Part shown: positions 25,993-39,151 of the stretch, one piece after another | Position numbering within the stretch: position 1 is the stretch's first letter | Layout: each line of letters begins with the position of its first letter | Assembly: GCA_016806645.1 (NCBI GenBank) | Contig: JACSYO010002159.1 | Location: 11,239,827 to 11,303,826 of the forward strand | DNA: 64,000 nucleotides | Direction of reading: 5' to 3' | Origin: Ophiodon elongatus | Lineage: Eukaryota; Chordata; Actinopteri; Perciformes; Hexagrammidae | The notes under the pieces: model-generated | The model's input: only the letters and a program-made list of their open reading frames with translations | What the model was told of the DNA's origin: nothing | Database searches by the model: none | Program-made: the position numbers and the translations under genes

Positions 25993-28479
25993 CAGCAGCC
26001 TCTAGACATCATCATTTATTGTTCAAATTTCCACAGGGATGCAGATCAAGGGGTTGTTAAACACATAGCTGCTAATCTCCACCGTGAGGATAGGATTACC
26101 CATCTAAATCAAAGAAACACTTGCAATAAGACTAGTTTTAACATGAACACAACAGGCTGTTTGGACTAAGTTAACTGTTCTCCCTTCTGTCCAATTCTCC
26201 CTGGCACCTGTTGCCTTCTTTTAGCTTTTTATGCATAAAGCTTTCCTCTTCTATTGCACACCTGCTGCTTTGTAGCAAAATGTGAAAACAGGACACAATA
26301 CAAGGGTTTATGCAAATCCAGTTTACTAAAGAACAAGTTACTTTTGTAGTTACACATGCTGTAAAATGTGTGTAAAAGCAAGGACAAGCGTTCTATTCAT
26401 CATGCATCTTCAGAATTTTTTTTCATGAAATATCGAGATCATGCAGACACATTGTGTACACTAACACGCAGCTCTTCTTCCCAGGCCCTTCCTCTGAAAT
26501 TTAAATTACACATGCACTGTCACATGATACGTCCATTATTATCGCCAAAGCCCACTCTAAGAAACCTTTCAAACAGCATATTCCCCTGCAACCAAGAATT
26601 GATTTATTTTTCCTTCACACATTTCTCTAAGCAGTTTCTCACCCACCTATTGTCTCGACAGAAGTAAACACAGGCAAGTTAAACCAAAGATGTCGTCTTT
26701 TGTTGTAATTTCTGTTAAATTCTAATGTAATCCAGGGGAAACGCTGAAAGAAAAGCAGAGAAATACAGAAAAAGAAAAGCAGGCACTGAAATACAGACTT
26801 CTAATCACTCTGTTGGGGATCTTATATACATGCCCTCTGCTGTTACTCCTTTCCTAGCACAGCCCCGGTCACATGTGGCCCTCTGAAGTCACACTCTGCC
26901 TCAAAGCAACACTGATGAAAAAAAAGAAAAGAAATTGCAAGAAAAAACTCCTTCTCTTCTGTTTATTTTTGTTGTAGTGCCATGAGTCATAACATTATAT
27001 TCAAAAACTTCTGTCTATTTTCCACCCATGCCAGATTTCCCGTTTTGTCAGAAAGTCTAGTAACAATGAGAAACACATAGGAAGCGAATAAATGCTAAAG
27101 TATGATAAAAAGGTTTAGGATAATGCATTTACTTAGCAATTGGGTAAATGTAAAGTTGTCTGGCATTCAGGAAGGAATAGACTGAGACCGCGAGGGACTG
27201 CTGTGACTCAGCCTTTCCCTGGTTAGCGAAATGAAACAACTAAAAACATCTCGGGTGCTTACATAAAGTATTTTACCGGTTCGCAGGTGGCAGAAAAAGC
27301 CACATAAAAACATTGACCCAGGCAAACAGTTCATATTTACTGAAATATATTATTTCAATTAACATCCCTGGATGTTTGATGATGTGTGGTTGGTTGTTGA
27401 GGGTGCACTAGCTGATGGCTTTGGAGTCATATCACAGCTTCCTGTTGCCACGCAAACAAGTGCTGGGGCACCAATGGCAACCAGCTGACTGTGCAGTCAG
27501 GGTATATATCGGTATCACTGTGAGCAGTGCATCACCTGAGCACCTGCTTTGTAAAAGTACAGGCTCAAACTCGCGACCTCTGCAGAGTCCTAATACATGT
27601 CACACATTCTCGATGGTGCGCTGTGCCCTCTGGACAATAAACTGTGTGCTGATGGAAGAGGAAGTGTGATGGCGAACACATTCAGAGCAGGCAGGGTGCA
27701 GCCTGGGAGAAGGGAAGAGATGGGATGCAAAGGAGGATGAAAGAGCATGGAATCAAATTCCTACCACATCTGGAAAGAATTGCATACAGCAGTTACAGAG
27801 GTACGCTGGGTTCTTGCCCCTTGCCAAGCACACTCACTCTCATGCTGCCATGCCAAGCAGAGCCTTTCCACAGTGAAGAAGTGTGTGACTTGAATGCCTT
27901 ACAGGACTGCAAATAAGCTATGCAAATAGTGCCACCTGGTGGTCACTCATCTGTCTGCATAGCTGGTAAGGAATCTTAGAGACGAGACAAGACTGATTGG
28001 GGTTTACATTACTCACAAAGCCGCCTGTCAGCGACTGGCAGAGTTGAAACAGATCCATGGATCAGAGCGTCAGTCAAGTAAACACAATATGCTTTGAAAT
28101 AGAGCCACCCAACTGCTCAGAAATTCACTTTTATTGAGTTTATTTTGTGTTTTCTCTATTTTTCACATGCAGTGTTATTATTTTCCCACATTGTGCTCTA
28201 CCAAGAGTAATTATGACTATACAATTGTTCATTAGTTATCAAAACAAGAACAAACACTGCAGCATGTTGATGAAGTAGGTAAGGCTGGGTCACATCCTGC
28301 ATCAGTATGGGACAATGCAACGACAAATAAACAAACCAACAAAACATTTATTTACAGAGCCATGTCTCACTGGCATACTCAGCCATACATTGTACAATCT
28401 TTAAATAATTTTTATATTTAACTGTAATATTTCACAATAAATTACACTATCATTACTTTATTACTTTGACTGAACTATT

Positions 28480-28830
28480 TCACAATACTGTACCCCCGCA
28501 TATCTATGGACTATTACACACAATTCTTTTGTTTTAATTTCGTGAAGCATTGTGGGATTACTATACTGTAAGTCTACAACATGATAATCTGATGGGTATT
28601 TTACTGTAAAATCAAAGTTCAATGCAGTAATACACCACGTAAGATGCCATAACTATCTGTGAAGTCAAACTATACAGCCGTGACTTTAACATCATTTCCA
28701 GTAAAAATGTGACAGTAACTTACTGTGAAAGTAATGCAACTAGTAGCCAGTGATTTACTCTAAATGTACAGCCAAATATTTCACAGTGAAGTCTTTATCT
28801 CGATCTTGTAAAATTCAAGAGGTTATTCTT
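28480..28830. repeat. Old fish repeat rich in TTTACTGTAAAA-type motifs
   Basis: GAAGCATTGTGGGATTACTA and GGTATTTTACTGTAAAATC, with repeated ACAGTAA/TTACTGT motifs, resemble a degenerate non-autonomous repeat found widely in teleosts. Ends are not clear. Confidence 0.45.
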
Positions 28831-30059
28831 AAAGACAGGCCTCCAAAATAAGTATTCTTTGAAGCATAGAATCAAGATTACTATTTATTTGAAGTTTTTA
28901 TTTAACGTTTTGAATGCCATATGTTTGGTGATGTGATGATGAGAGTAGAGTAAGAGTAAACATTTGTTGATTCTATTGCTATTTGTCAACATGGATCTAT
29001 GAAAAAGTAATAAGAATGAGAGTGATGAGGAATTAAACATGTACACAAACACAAAAACTGAATACATTCAATCTCATCTTCATTACTTACAAATGATTAT
29101 GAATGATCTACCAAAAAGAAAAAAAAACATCTTTGTTATACTTTTAATGTCACACATTTCAGACATACTCATAAGATAATAAAACATTCTACAGTATCGA
29201 GACTTCTACGATTGTTGAATATTGTTTGCAATGTAATGGCTCTATTTCACTTCAATTACGATATTTAAATCCCCATTAGTTCCATCTTTTGTGTCTAAAA
29301 TGGTGTAAATTCTACACCTATCACACAAACATCCTTTTTTTTCTGGTGTACAAATCAGGAAGTAATTAATACCTAAAGCAAAACAAATCCTTTGGTTTCA
29401 AGATAAAAAAAACCTGCACATATACATGGGGAGAAGAGAGGATGTATTAAACTTCTCCCCTCTTTCCCACTGATGGAGTGCGGCAAAAAATAAATCAAAC
29501 ATCACCTGCGAGAGAGCTCTGCTGCCCAATAATTTATTCTTGGCCACATCACACACGGTACTGTAGCAAGTACTGAGCTCTTCAAAATAACAGCCACTAG
29601 TGGGACACGTGAGACACATCATGAGAAAGACATCTGGCGGGACGGGCTGCATCATAATGGCCTCTGTTGCCAAGGAGATACGATGGTGGAAAGTAGAAGG
29701 AGGGTCTGACTAGAGAAGCCGAGTAGTTGTCGGCAAATAACAAAACTCCCAGAAGATCATCCCCTCTTGAGACAACGTGCTGCAATCTGGGGGGAATTTG
29801 CAAGTTCTCGGGATCAGCTGGAGCCACAGTGCACTGCTGTCAATCAGTTTCTGCTGTGGCAGCCAAACAGCAATAGAGGGTTTATCTATTTATTTATTGA
29901 CAGACTCCATCATCAATAAATAATGAGGATGGAGAGCAGTCGTGACTACAGTAGCACTGCACTCATCGCGGAACTAATACTGTTTTTAACACAGAGGGCT
30001 TAAAAACAAACCCATCCCCTCAGCATGGCACTCACTTCAACAAAAACACTCACACAAGA

Positions 30060-30703
30060 AGCAAGGTTCCATTTCGGTTTTATTGTTTCAGAGTTTGACT
30101 GGAAAAGCAAAACGGAGAAACAAGGGTATATCCGCATTTTAGTGGAATACTCTTGAGGAAAGTCATGGCATGAAGGGAGAAATACAGTACTTTATCCAAG
30201 GACAAGAGGACTGTGTTTGACTAGATCCACCCACATTAACACTTTAATTCCATTTAACATACTCAAGGTCACCTCACGTGTTCTCTCCATCACAAAAGCC
30301 GCGTGTGCATCACAGAAATACCCACACGTTTCTGTGCAGGAAGAATTTCTGTCTTAGCACACAGCAGGGGGCAGCTCCTTCATGGGAATGACACGCACGT
30401 GAACATGCACGACCTCAAACACACAAGCTATTCCCTCCGTTGCTCGCATTTTCAGCTCTGAACACACGCAGAAAACGGGAATAAGAGAAATGAATTTGGT
30501 TTGATCTGCTGTTCTGTAAAATGAGGGATTATTTATGGATGGTAATCCATTTGGGGAGTGACTGCTCTGGCTTTAGCGCTGCTCACTGATAGACTGTCTG
30601 GACAAATACCCACTCTTCTGGCCTGACCTCCCTCCGGCCATTAGCAGAGGCAGAAGCACTGGCAGGCACGAGGCGAGTCAAAGACTAAGCTGGACGTGAT
30701 GCA
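30060..30703 (-). other. dph1: dph1 3' untranslated region
   Basis: This is the sequence between the dph1 stop and the first canonical AATAAA on the minus strand (complement of 30079-30084), giving a 3' UTR of about 640 nt. The left end is an estimate of the cleavage site. An ATTAAA variant lies nearer the stop, at the complement of 30243-30248, and could give a shorter form. Confidence 0.6.
30079..30084 (-). terminator. dph1 polyadenylation signal AATAAA
   Basis: AATAAA on the minus strand is followed 20-40 nt further on by a GT-rich stretch (gtgtgagtgtttttg), the usual downstream element. It is the first canonical signal after the dph1 stop codon. Confidence 0.6.
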
Positions 30704-30784
30704 TCATTCCCCTTGACAGCCACAGGGGGCGCACTGGTTCTGCGCACACTGCTTGGTCGGAAGAGCTGGCTCCGAGCCTTGTTT
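30704..30784 (-). CDS. dph1: dph1 terminal coding exon with Cys-rich tail
   Basis: The exon starts after acceptor ctgcctgcctgcag in phase 0. It encodes KQGSEPALPTKQCAQNQCAP, then CGCQGE and a TGA stop: 26 residues. Four cysteines form CxxxxCxxCxC. Human DPH1 has a similarly placed CxxCxC (CEDCSC) near its end, which supports this as the true last exon despite low identity elsewhere. The intron before it is only 379 bp. A start codon upstream in the same stretch belongs to another frame and is not used. Confidence 0.85.
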   Translation of the reverse strand, partial: KQGSEPALPTKQCAQNQCAPCGCQGE

Positions 30785-33700
30785 CTGCAGGCAGGCAGAG
30801 GGATTGTATTAACACTTGGAACAGTGACAGTACCTACCTCAGACAGATTAGTGGTAATATGAGGCAATATGGCGTCTGCAGGGTGCACTAGTCACACTGC
30901 AGCAATTAACTGCATATCTAACTGTCTTTTATACATTTATTTAATAAATGAGAACATTCACGATGCACGTCAAGGTCAAGGTCACAACCACGCCCTTTGA
31001 GGGAGACATCCAGATACATGTTTTGCTGTCATTATGCCACTGGGTGTCAGTGTGGTGACATAGTGGTAAAAGTCGTTTCACTCTTTACAGGCTTTTCTTC
31101 TCCCTCCCCTCTCTCCTCTATTTCCTCTGCCATTCATTCTTTTATCGCCCACCCCATGCTTACCTGAGTCTGTCTGCGCGTGGGCCGCACAGGTTGGTTG
31201 TCAGGGTGGTTGGGCGCCCACGGCCCCAGGCTCTGATTGGAGTAGAAGTCCATGGGGTAGACTTCCTTCCAGCTAACCTCCTGCAGAGCTACAGCTGCCT
31301 GAGAGATAGTGAGACGGATAATCACGAATAAGATAAAAACAAAAAAGAAGCTTGACAACCTAAAAGTGCCATACCAGGCCACTTGAATGGCCATACAAGT
31401 TTATTTTCCCCCTCGTTATCTCGGACTGTGTTTGCAGTTTTTGGGCAAAGCAGCTGCAGGAAACCACACAGTGATGAGAAGTCGCAAAAAACAAGACAGG
31501 TGTCATAATATTAAGCTTAGATAACAGGCAGAGTTGTCATGTTATCCCTATGCAGCTGCACTGCATGACACAACAGCTGTTCGAGGAGAGCAACAGCACA
31601 GGCATGACAGTGCAGTGACATAAGTGCAGACTGCTCCATATGGAAGACAAGTGCCTGTGAATATTGATTCTGAATGAAGGAAGGAGCAGCTGAATGACTG
31701 AACAGATGAATAAACAAGCGTGCTGAATGAAAGAACAAATCGTTTGATTGTTCATTTATTAATTCATCCAACTTCTCATACATCTTTCAGACTAGTTCGA
31801 TGCCAAGACCTAACTTGAGAGTCATACAATTCGGGAAAATTTCAATGATGTATGGAAATGTGATGAGAAAACAAGTCATGTTACGCACTAGAGAATTTAG
31901 TTCAAAGGAAACGAGAAAATGCAGCTTGAAAGTGATGAAATCTCTATTCTGGTGGGACATAATTCATCACTTATTTTGCTGGTATGGTGTGTACCAACAC
32001 TGACTCTACCACCGTAGGTAGGGTACCGGCTGTACCTTGAAATAGAAACAGGAACACAACACTTCCCTAAACATCTTTTTATACATTCATGTGAACAAGA
32101 AACAACAAAGGATAATTGCAACGACTGTGGAGACATTTATGATTTTACTTTCTCCACGTAAGTACCAAAAATTAAGCTAATAGAGGTTATTATTTCTATG
32201 GTTCCATATTTTACAAGTGTAACACAGGTGTCTACCAAACTTCGACCCCTCCCTGCCAGAGAACTAAAGGCCTATTTTTAAACCCCCTTTCTTTTATCAG
32301 AATTTTAGAAAGGGTTGTTGAAAAGCAACTTGTTCAAATACTGGAACTGCACAGGGTGTTTGAGATATATATATAAATAAATTAGTTTCCATAAACTTTA
32401 CTCCTCTGAAACAGCTCTCCTTGAGGTCTAAAATTATATTTGAATGGCTGCAGGTGATGTAGATTGTTAAGTTTGGTTTGATTGGACCTTAGCACCACAT
32501 TTGATACTGTTGACCACCACATTGTAATCCACAGGCTAAACCTTGTCTACAGGTGAATTTGTGCTGGACACAGCTGCTTTTCCATGTGGTGTTCCCCAGG
32601 GATCGATCATTCTATTTTCCATATACATGCTGCCACAAGGGCAGATTTTCAGTTGTTTTTAGCAACATCTCCACTTATTGAACGCTGATGACGTTCAGCT
32701 GTTTCGGTTTAATTTAAACCTGATGAGCCTCATACCATTTCTGAAGTTTATCTGCAGTTAAATGCAGACACAACTAAAGTCCTGATTACTGCTCCAGATA
32801 ACCTTCACTCAGCGATCAAGCAGAATCTTGGCCCTTCATCCTCATCTTCTTGGACTAGTCTGTGTACTCTTCATGTGATTTATGACTAATCCATGACTTT
32901 TGATGCTCACATTAGGACGCTGACTCCTATCATGTTTCTTTTGACTAAGAAACATAGCCATACTAAGATCTGTTGTGTCAAAAGAAATGGTAATGCTAAA
33001 ACATGCTCTTATCTCATCACATTCGGACTACTGTTTACCTGCCTTATGTCTTCATTTCACCGTTTGAAAAAAAACGTACAAAATGCTGCCGCTTGACTCT
33101 TAACACAATCCAACAGATGGTCACATAGTACACCTATTTCAACCTCTCTGCACTGGCCTCTAGTCAATATTAATTTTCAAATTTTGGTGCTTACTTATAT
33201 ACATGGCCTGGCTCCACAGTACATCATGGACCTGGTACGCCCCCACACCACGAGCTGAGCTCTTAGGTCCTCTATCCTCCGGCACATTTTAAGATTCAGG
33301 AAGAACTCTATGTACTCTAGAAGCAGCTAAAAAAAAATATTTGTTCAGACAGGCTTTTAGGTACTATTTTTTATGTTTTAATTTCTTACGTATGTTTTCA
33401 TCTTTGTTTTATTCATTTTTATTTTTTTCTCCTTTGACTGTGAAGCACTTTGTGGCTGGTGTCTGTGAAAGGTGCTTTATGAATATAACTTGCTTGCTTG
33501 CTCTGCTTCATTCTATGTATAGACGTTTATATAAAAGGCTAAATGTAGCACATATCAGATTCGTACTGTATGTATGCGTCGTTGAGGTAGAACAAAATAA
33601 AAAAAACGTTCTTCCTTAATATCCAGCTATTAAAAATACAATATGTGGCTCAAGTTCCCTAGTGTTTCCTCCTACTTAAACAAACAATCTGTATGCTGGG

Positions 33701-36700
33701 ATAAATCTCTTTCCTTCTCCTCGTTCCATCCGGCTCTCAGTTCTTTGGCTTTTGCCCCCTGCTCTCGTCCTCTCTCCCCTCTCACACCAACTGCCTCTCT
33801 CTTTAGAACTAGCTTCTTGCTAATCCCTGCTCTGACAGGAGAGCCAAGTGTGTCTTATTGACTATAAATATAACATGAGACGCACTGAAAATAAATGCTG
33901 CTGCCCCCCCCCACTCTCCACCCCCCTCGCTCGCTCCACCCTCCCATCTCGTTCCTCCTCATCTTCATGGTAAATGCCACAGTCGAAAGCACAGTGCACT
34001 GAGACATATAGCACTCAGCGGTATGGGATGTGGGTGAATTAAGGCTCATCACAACCGCACACGAGCACACATATAGACACAAGTGTGGCCGCAAATTATT
34101 TAAATGCACAGATATTGTTCCCAAATAGCTGGCGGGGAGAGCAAAGTGAGCTCGAACAAAAAAGGCTTAAGAAAACAGATTGCTGCTTTTCCTCATTACA
34201 GCGGGGTGATTTCAGACTTCACATGAACCAGGATAGACCTCAGTCAGAAACAAAACAAAATGATCATCACTTTTTCTCCTTAGGTGAATGCTATCGTTAT
34301 TCTTAATGACCTCATTCTGAAATGTATGAGCAGCACAAGCGGTGCACACAGATGTGTAGTCGGAGGAATACAGCGACCATTTGAAATCACACTCCAATAT
34401 CCAAGACAGCAATTCCCCTCACAGTCATTTCACAAGGTTTTAAATCAGTAGCATATCTTTGAGGAAAATCATTGAATGAATTAATAGTTGACATCAAATG
34501 CTAACCAGCCAAGTCACATAATGGCACATAACTGCCAGCACATCACAAAGTGTCTACACCAGCTGCAGCGGCACACAAACAAACGCTTGTTTTGAAATGG
34601 ATCTTTATGGGTTGCTGTCCAATCTATCTCTCTCTCTTTAGAAAAACAAGACAGCTGCAGGAGGGGTGGGTGGGGGTGGGGGGGTGGGTGATCCTGTGGC
34701 CAGTAGGGGGGGCTAGTCTTCTGCTGATGCTGTTTTCTGTGCATGTGTTTGTGTGCTGTTGTGTTTTATAGCAGGGATAGAGGGCGAGAAAAAAAGAGGG
34801 AGAGGAGTAGGCACGATTCCTCATCCCGAGCACAAGCAGGCCTTGATGAGTCCTATACAAATGCAGACACCCTTGCAAACGCTTCCCCATAACATTGTAG
34901 TAGTTCCTTTATCTCATGTGCTTTGATGAAGGCTTCAGCAGGACATCTGTCAGGGGGTATTGTGCTCTGGCAGGAAGGTCTGTGTGTTTCTGAGTGTGTG
35001 TGTGTGCGCAATCCATGAGGCTCCTTTTGAAAAGTGAGTGACAGCTGTGATTTTGCTGTGAGACTATAAAAGGTGCAGGTTTACCTCATACGGCGACAGC
35101 AAGGGCTTAGAGAAGGCTGTGCCCCAATCGATAGAGAGGCGTGGACACGCGATCTGGACCCACCTGTAGGGAGGAGATGGTACAGATTTGTGCTCAAATG
35201 TACATCTGTGAGAGAGTGCAAAACAGAAGCAGTGAGAGAGGGCGAGAGACCGAGATCCTGCTCGACAGGCAGAGCACATCTGTGACTGCACGCTGCATGT
35301 GGATACGTGATGCAATGGGTTGTGCAGGGAGCCTCCCTCCACCTGATCTCCAGCATCTGTTGGCGAGATCTGTCCTGATTTGCAAAAGCTCTAAAGACAG
35401 CCACGCTACACAGTCTGAATGCATAGCCAGCCAGTGAGAGAGGGAGGCTGAAGAGAGAGGGGGGAAGTTGTGTGGCGGTGGTGCTGGGAAGGGAGGGGGG
35501 GGCTGGTTGCAGGAGGCATAAACAATAAAAAACAGTAAAAGAAGTGAACGGCGGTGAAAAGAGAAGAAAAGACTGAAAGAAAAAAGAGGGAGAGGTTAGG
35601 TGAGTGTGAATAAAAAAAAGCGCCGCACCAGCCCGGTCTCCACGGAGGTAGCCTACATAACTGGCAGACAGGGTGAGAAGGGGGGGGGGGGTGTTGTAAA
35701 TGAGAGAGATGGGGAGAGGGGGTGAGAAAAAGAGAGAGAAGGACATAGATATATAGCGATAAGGAGAACGAGCAATGAAGATGAAAACGGAGGGAGGGGG
35801 ATTGAGAAGGCACAAGCACGAAGAGAAGAGAGAACTGAGGCAGAAGAGAGGACGAAGACTGGCAGGGAGAAAAGTGTTTACTCTAGAAAATGCATAGGAG
35901 AGGGATGAGAAGGGCGTGGATGTAAACAGCTGGAGGGAAAAAATGAACAATGGGAAAATGGAGATGGAGAGAAGCGGCTGGGGCTACGGGGGTTAGCTTA
36001 CACGGATCAATGCTATCCACAGCTCCATCTTCACTCGGGGAGCGGACCCTCCCTTGTCCCTAATCCTAATGATGGAGCTCCATCAGATATATTGACAAAT
36101 ATGAATTGAGTTGCAGTGCAGTGCATTTAGAAGTCCTGTCGATAACGTTAGATCTAAGTAAAAAAGGACTACATCTCTATGAGATTTAAGCAAAGGAGTA
36201 TAGGCGAGTACAGCAGTATAGATGGAAAACACTTGAAAGAATTTTTTATTTTTCGTAATTACTTGAATACTTTTATGTGTACGCTAATGCGTTAAAAATC
36301 CCCATCTGTCTAGTATGCATCTTCCAATTTTTACACAATTTATCAACTGCAGAATTGATTGCACCGTTGACTCTCATATGGATCCCCCCCACCCCCCCCC
36401 ACACACAAAAAAAAGTGTGAAAGTGTGAATTCTTATTCATCCATTCATGATTTGAGAGCCAGCTGAGTCGGCGCTATTTGCACAAATCTCCTCAGACCTA
36501 CAGTAAGTTTGAGGAGTAGAGATGGCGATGTGGAATCTGAGTTATGACCTTTAAGACCATCGGCTGCTATTCATAACCAGAGCCAAACACACAGCACATG
36601 TATCAAAACCGCTTTCGCCCAAACACGCAGGCAAAGGGAACAAATTATAAAGGGGGAGTCTGACAGTTTGCATTTGTGTGCGTACTTGAATGTGTGTAGG

Positions 36701-39083
36701 TGTGTATATGCACTTCTGCTGTTTGTATATGTGTATTGTGTGTAGAATGAGGTGAAAAGAACATGGGGAGAGGTTAAAAGAGTGATTAATAAAGCAAACC
36801 AAGACTCCTCTCCTAAATCTTTGGGGCTGGCATTGAGAGGAAAGGAAGGTAGAAAGCATGAAAGAGAGCAGATTGCTGATTGGCACATAGACCCAGAAGG
36901 GACTTTTCTAATATTAGCACAGAGTGAGTGAATAGTGGAGATCAGTAAAATGCATGGTGCCATGGCGGGTATTGCCCCCCAGAATGTGGCCCAAATTGTA
37001 TTTCCAGCCCTTTTCTGGCCTTTAATCTAGTCAGCACAGTTGAGATTCCACATCATGGGGTGCAGTGGAACAAAGAGAGAGCTGGAGGAAAGAAAATAGA
37101 AAGAGGTAGAGAGACAAAGCAGAAATATGGGCTCTCGTCTCTGGCAGTGGAGCCTTGTTTCACAACTTATTCCCAAGCAAAGATTTACTGAAAGGAGGAA
37201 TGTGTGAATTAGACTTTGACAGAAACCTCGTCTCTTCAGTCCCTGCAGGAACTGTTTACTTAAATAGAAAGAAGAACCCTTCGAGACATGCAAGGTGTTA
37301 GAAGAACAGGATGCAGGACTGGCGCAGATTACGCTGTGATATATAAAAAGGTAAGGTTGCATGACATTTATCTCTGCTATGCAACGTGAGCTCCAGGCCT
37401 GGCCGAGCTGCATTGCCTGCTGTGGCCCATTACACCCTGATACTGTTAAGGAGACCTCCACCTGCATGGCTTCGGTTCAATTACACAGTTTTGACCCGGC
37501 AAAAGCGCGCACGGCCGACCTTTTAAGCTTTAATCGCAAATTTAATTGAATGAGAACAATTTCATTTCAGTGGAATCCAAAAAATACAATTCAAAAAGAA
37601 AGATAAAAGAGTGGAATGCACAGGGTGGCATTTGAAGTCTAGTAGAGATAAGTGTGTGGGTGTACAGATATCTGTACAATAGTTTAAAGCCTGCTTGGGG
37701 ACAGCCTAATTACACACTTAAGAGCATATGCTAATGGTGTCTCTCTGTTTATATGAGTCTAATGACAGAGAAAGCCTGGGGGTGGGCTCTGTACAGTGAG
37801 CTTTGCCGGCTTGTGCTGAGCACTAATGCGTCCTCTACCACCCTCCTGTCTCTAACTCTCATTCACCCTCTCTTTCTCTCCTCCTATTCCTCCTATTCCT
37901 CCTTCAACACAGCTTCACACACCTGGTGGTTTGTAATATTTATTGCAGCCTCAGGTAAGATGCCTGTGAGGGGAACAAATTAAACATTGACAAAGGCATT
38001 ATTATGATAAATAAATGCAATGATCTCCAACACAGCTGGAAATTGAACTTCCCTACATTTTTTGCTGTCGACCAAAATGTGTATGTTCAGATTCTTTTTT
38101 TCTTTGATGAGAGAGTTTATGATTTCAATTAGATTTTGGTCAATTTTCAGACAATTCTTTTTAGTTTATATCACTCGAAGGGAGAGATTGATAAAAATAT
38201 TGTTTTATGAACAGTATGGAAACTTGAGTAGTGTTAGCCACTATTCTTGAAATGTTCAAACAAAACCCAGTCCTAGTCTTTAAAAGTACAAAGAAAAAAA
38301 TATTGTGGCATTGCATTTTGATGAATATAGTTGCCCGTTTAATAGGTACACCTAGGTAAAAACAGATGCAGTCTACAACCACAGCACCACAGTAAATGCT
38401 ACGTTCATGAAGCTTATAATATTTGTTGAAACTGTTCAAGAGGTGTTAATTCAACTTCATGATCATTTTGGAGGCTGTGGTGTGTGTGGTGTTATTACAT
38501 TTTAATGGGTTACACGGAGATCATGATATACATTATATATGATCTAAAGGGCTATTAAAGGATTTTAAAAGTTAATTAGCCATGTGTACCTTCTAAAATG
38601 GCCACTGTGTATAAGTGTATTTCTCTGATTTTACAATTCACACATAAAATGGGCTTAATTTAGTATCTTAACACTTTAGTTTTCTTGACATCAATGCCAT
38701 ATAAGCTACTGAAACAGACCTTGTTGAAAAGCTTTTGTCTGTAATAGTTTGTTTTGGTTGGGTGAATCGTGCCTGACTTACATCATTTCAGAGTTCCACT
38801 CATACGTCAGTCTAAAGAGGAGAGCCAAAAAACAAAGCAAAATATTACTTCTCCCACAACTGCGTGCTTTCCAAACACAGCCCCCTCAACTACCTCTGCA
38901 TCTCTCCCTCTCTCTCTCTCTTACCTCCTCTCTCTCTCCTCCTCTCTCTCTCTTTCTCTGTCTCTGTCTCCAACTCACTCTCGCTCTCTCTCAGACCTTC
39001 TGTCCTTCTCTCACCCACTCCTCCCTCACACATCACACTTCTCATTACTCCACAGTGAGAGGCCAATCCGAGGGAGTGTGAGG

Positions 39084-39151
<68 letters not shown>

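Larger units (their letters stand above)
23032..30059. other. Intergenic region between mir-132 and dph1 3' end
   Basis: Contains the (AT)n run, the 23364 dyad, the 25.8-kb compound repeat and an old interspersed repeat near 28.5 kb. No ovca2 serine-hydrolase motif was found on the minus strand, where that gene would be expected. The rest is featureless by eye. Confidence 0.7.

Noticed and set aside
29398..29827. Two overlapping minus-strand frames just past the dph1 3' end
   Set aside because: The peptides match nothing I know and lie beyond the dph1 polyadenylation signal.
23100..30000. ovca2 between dph1 and the miRNAs
   Set aside because: No serine-hydrolase motif (GFSQGA-like) or suitable frame was found on either strand.
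32893..33096. Open frame of 67 codons on the plus strand
   Set aside because: It lies inside the decayed LINE and is a leftover of the element.
35081..35950. 289-codon open frame on the minus strand
   Set aside because: It is made of Ser/Leu/Pro/Phe-rich low-complexity sequence from the polypurine tract. Only its last part overlaps dph1 exon G, and in a different frame.
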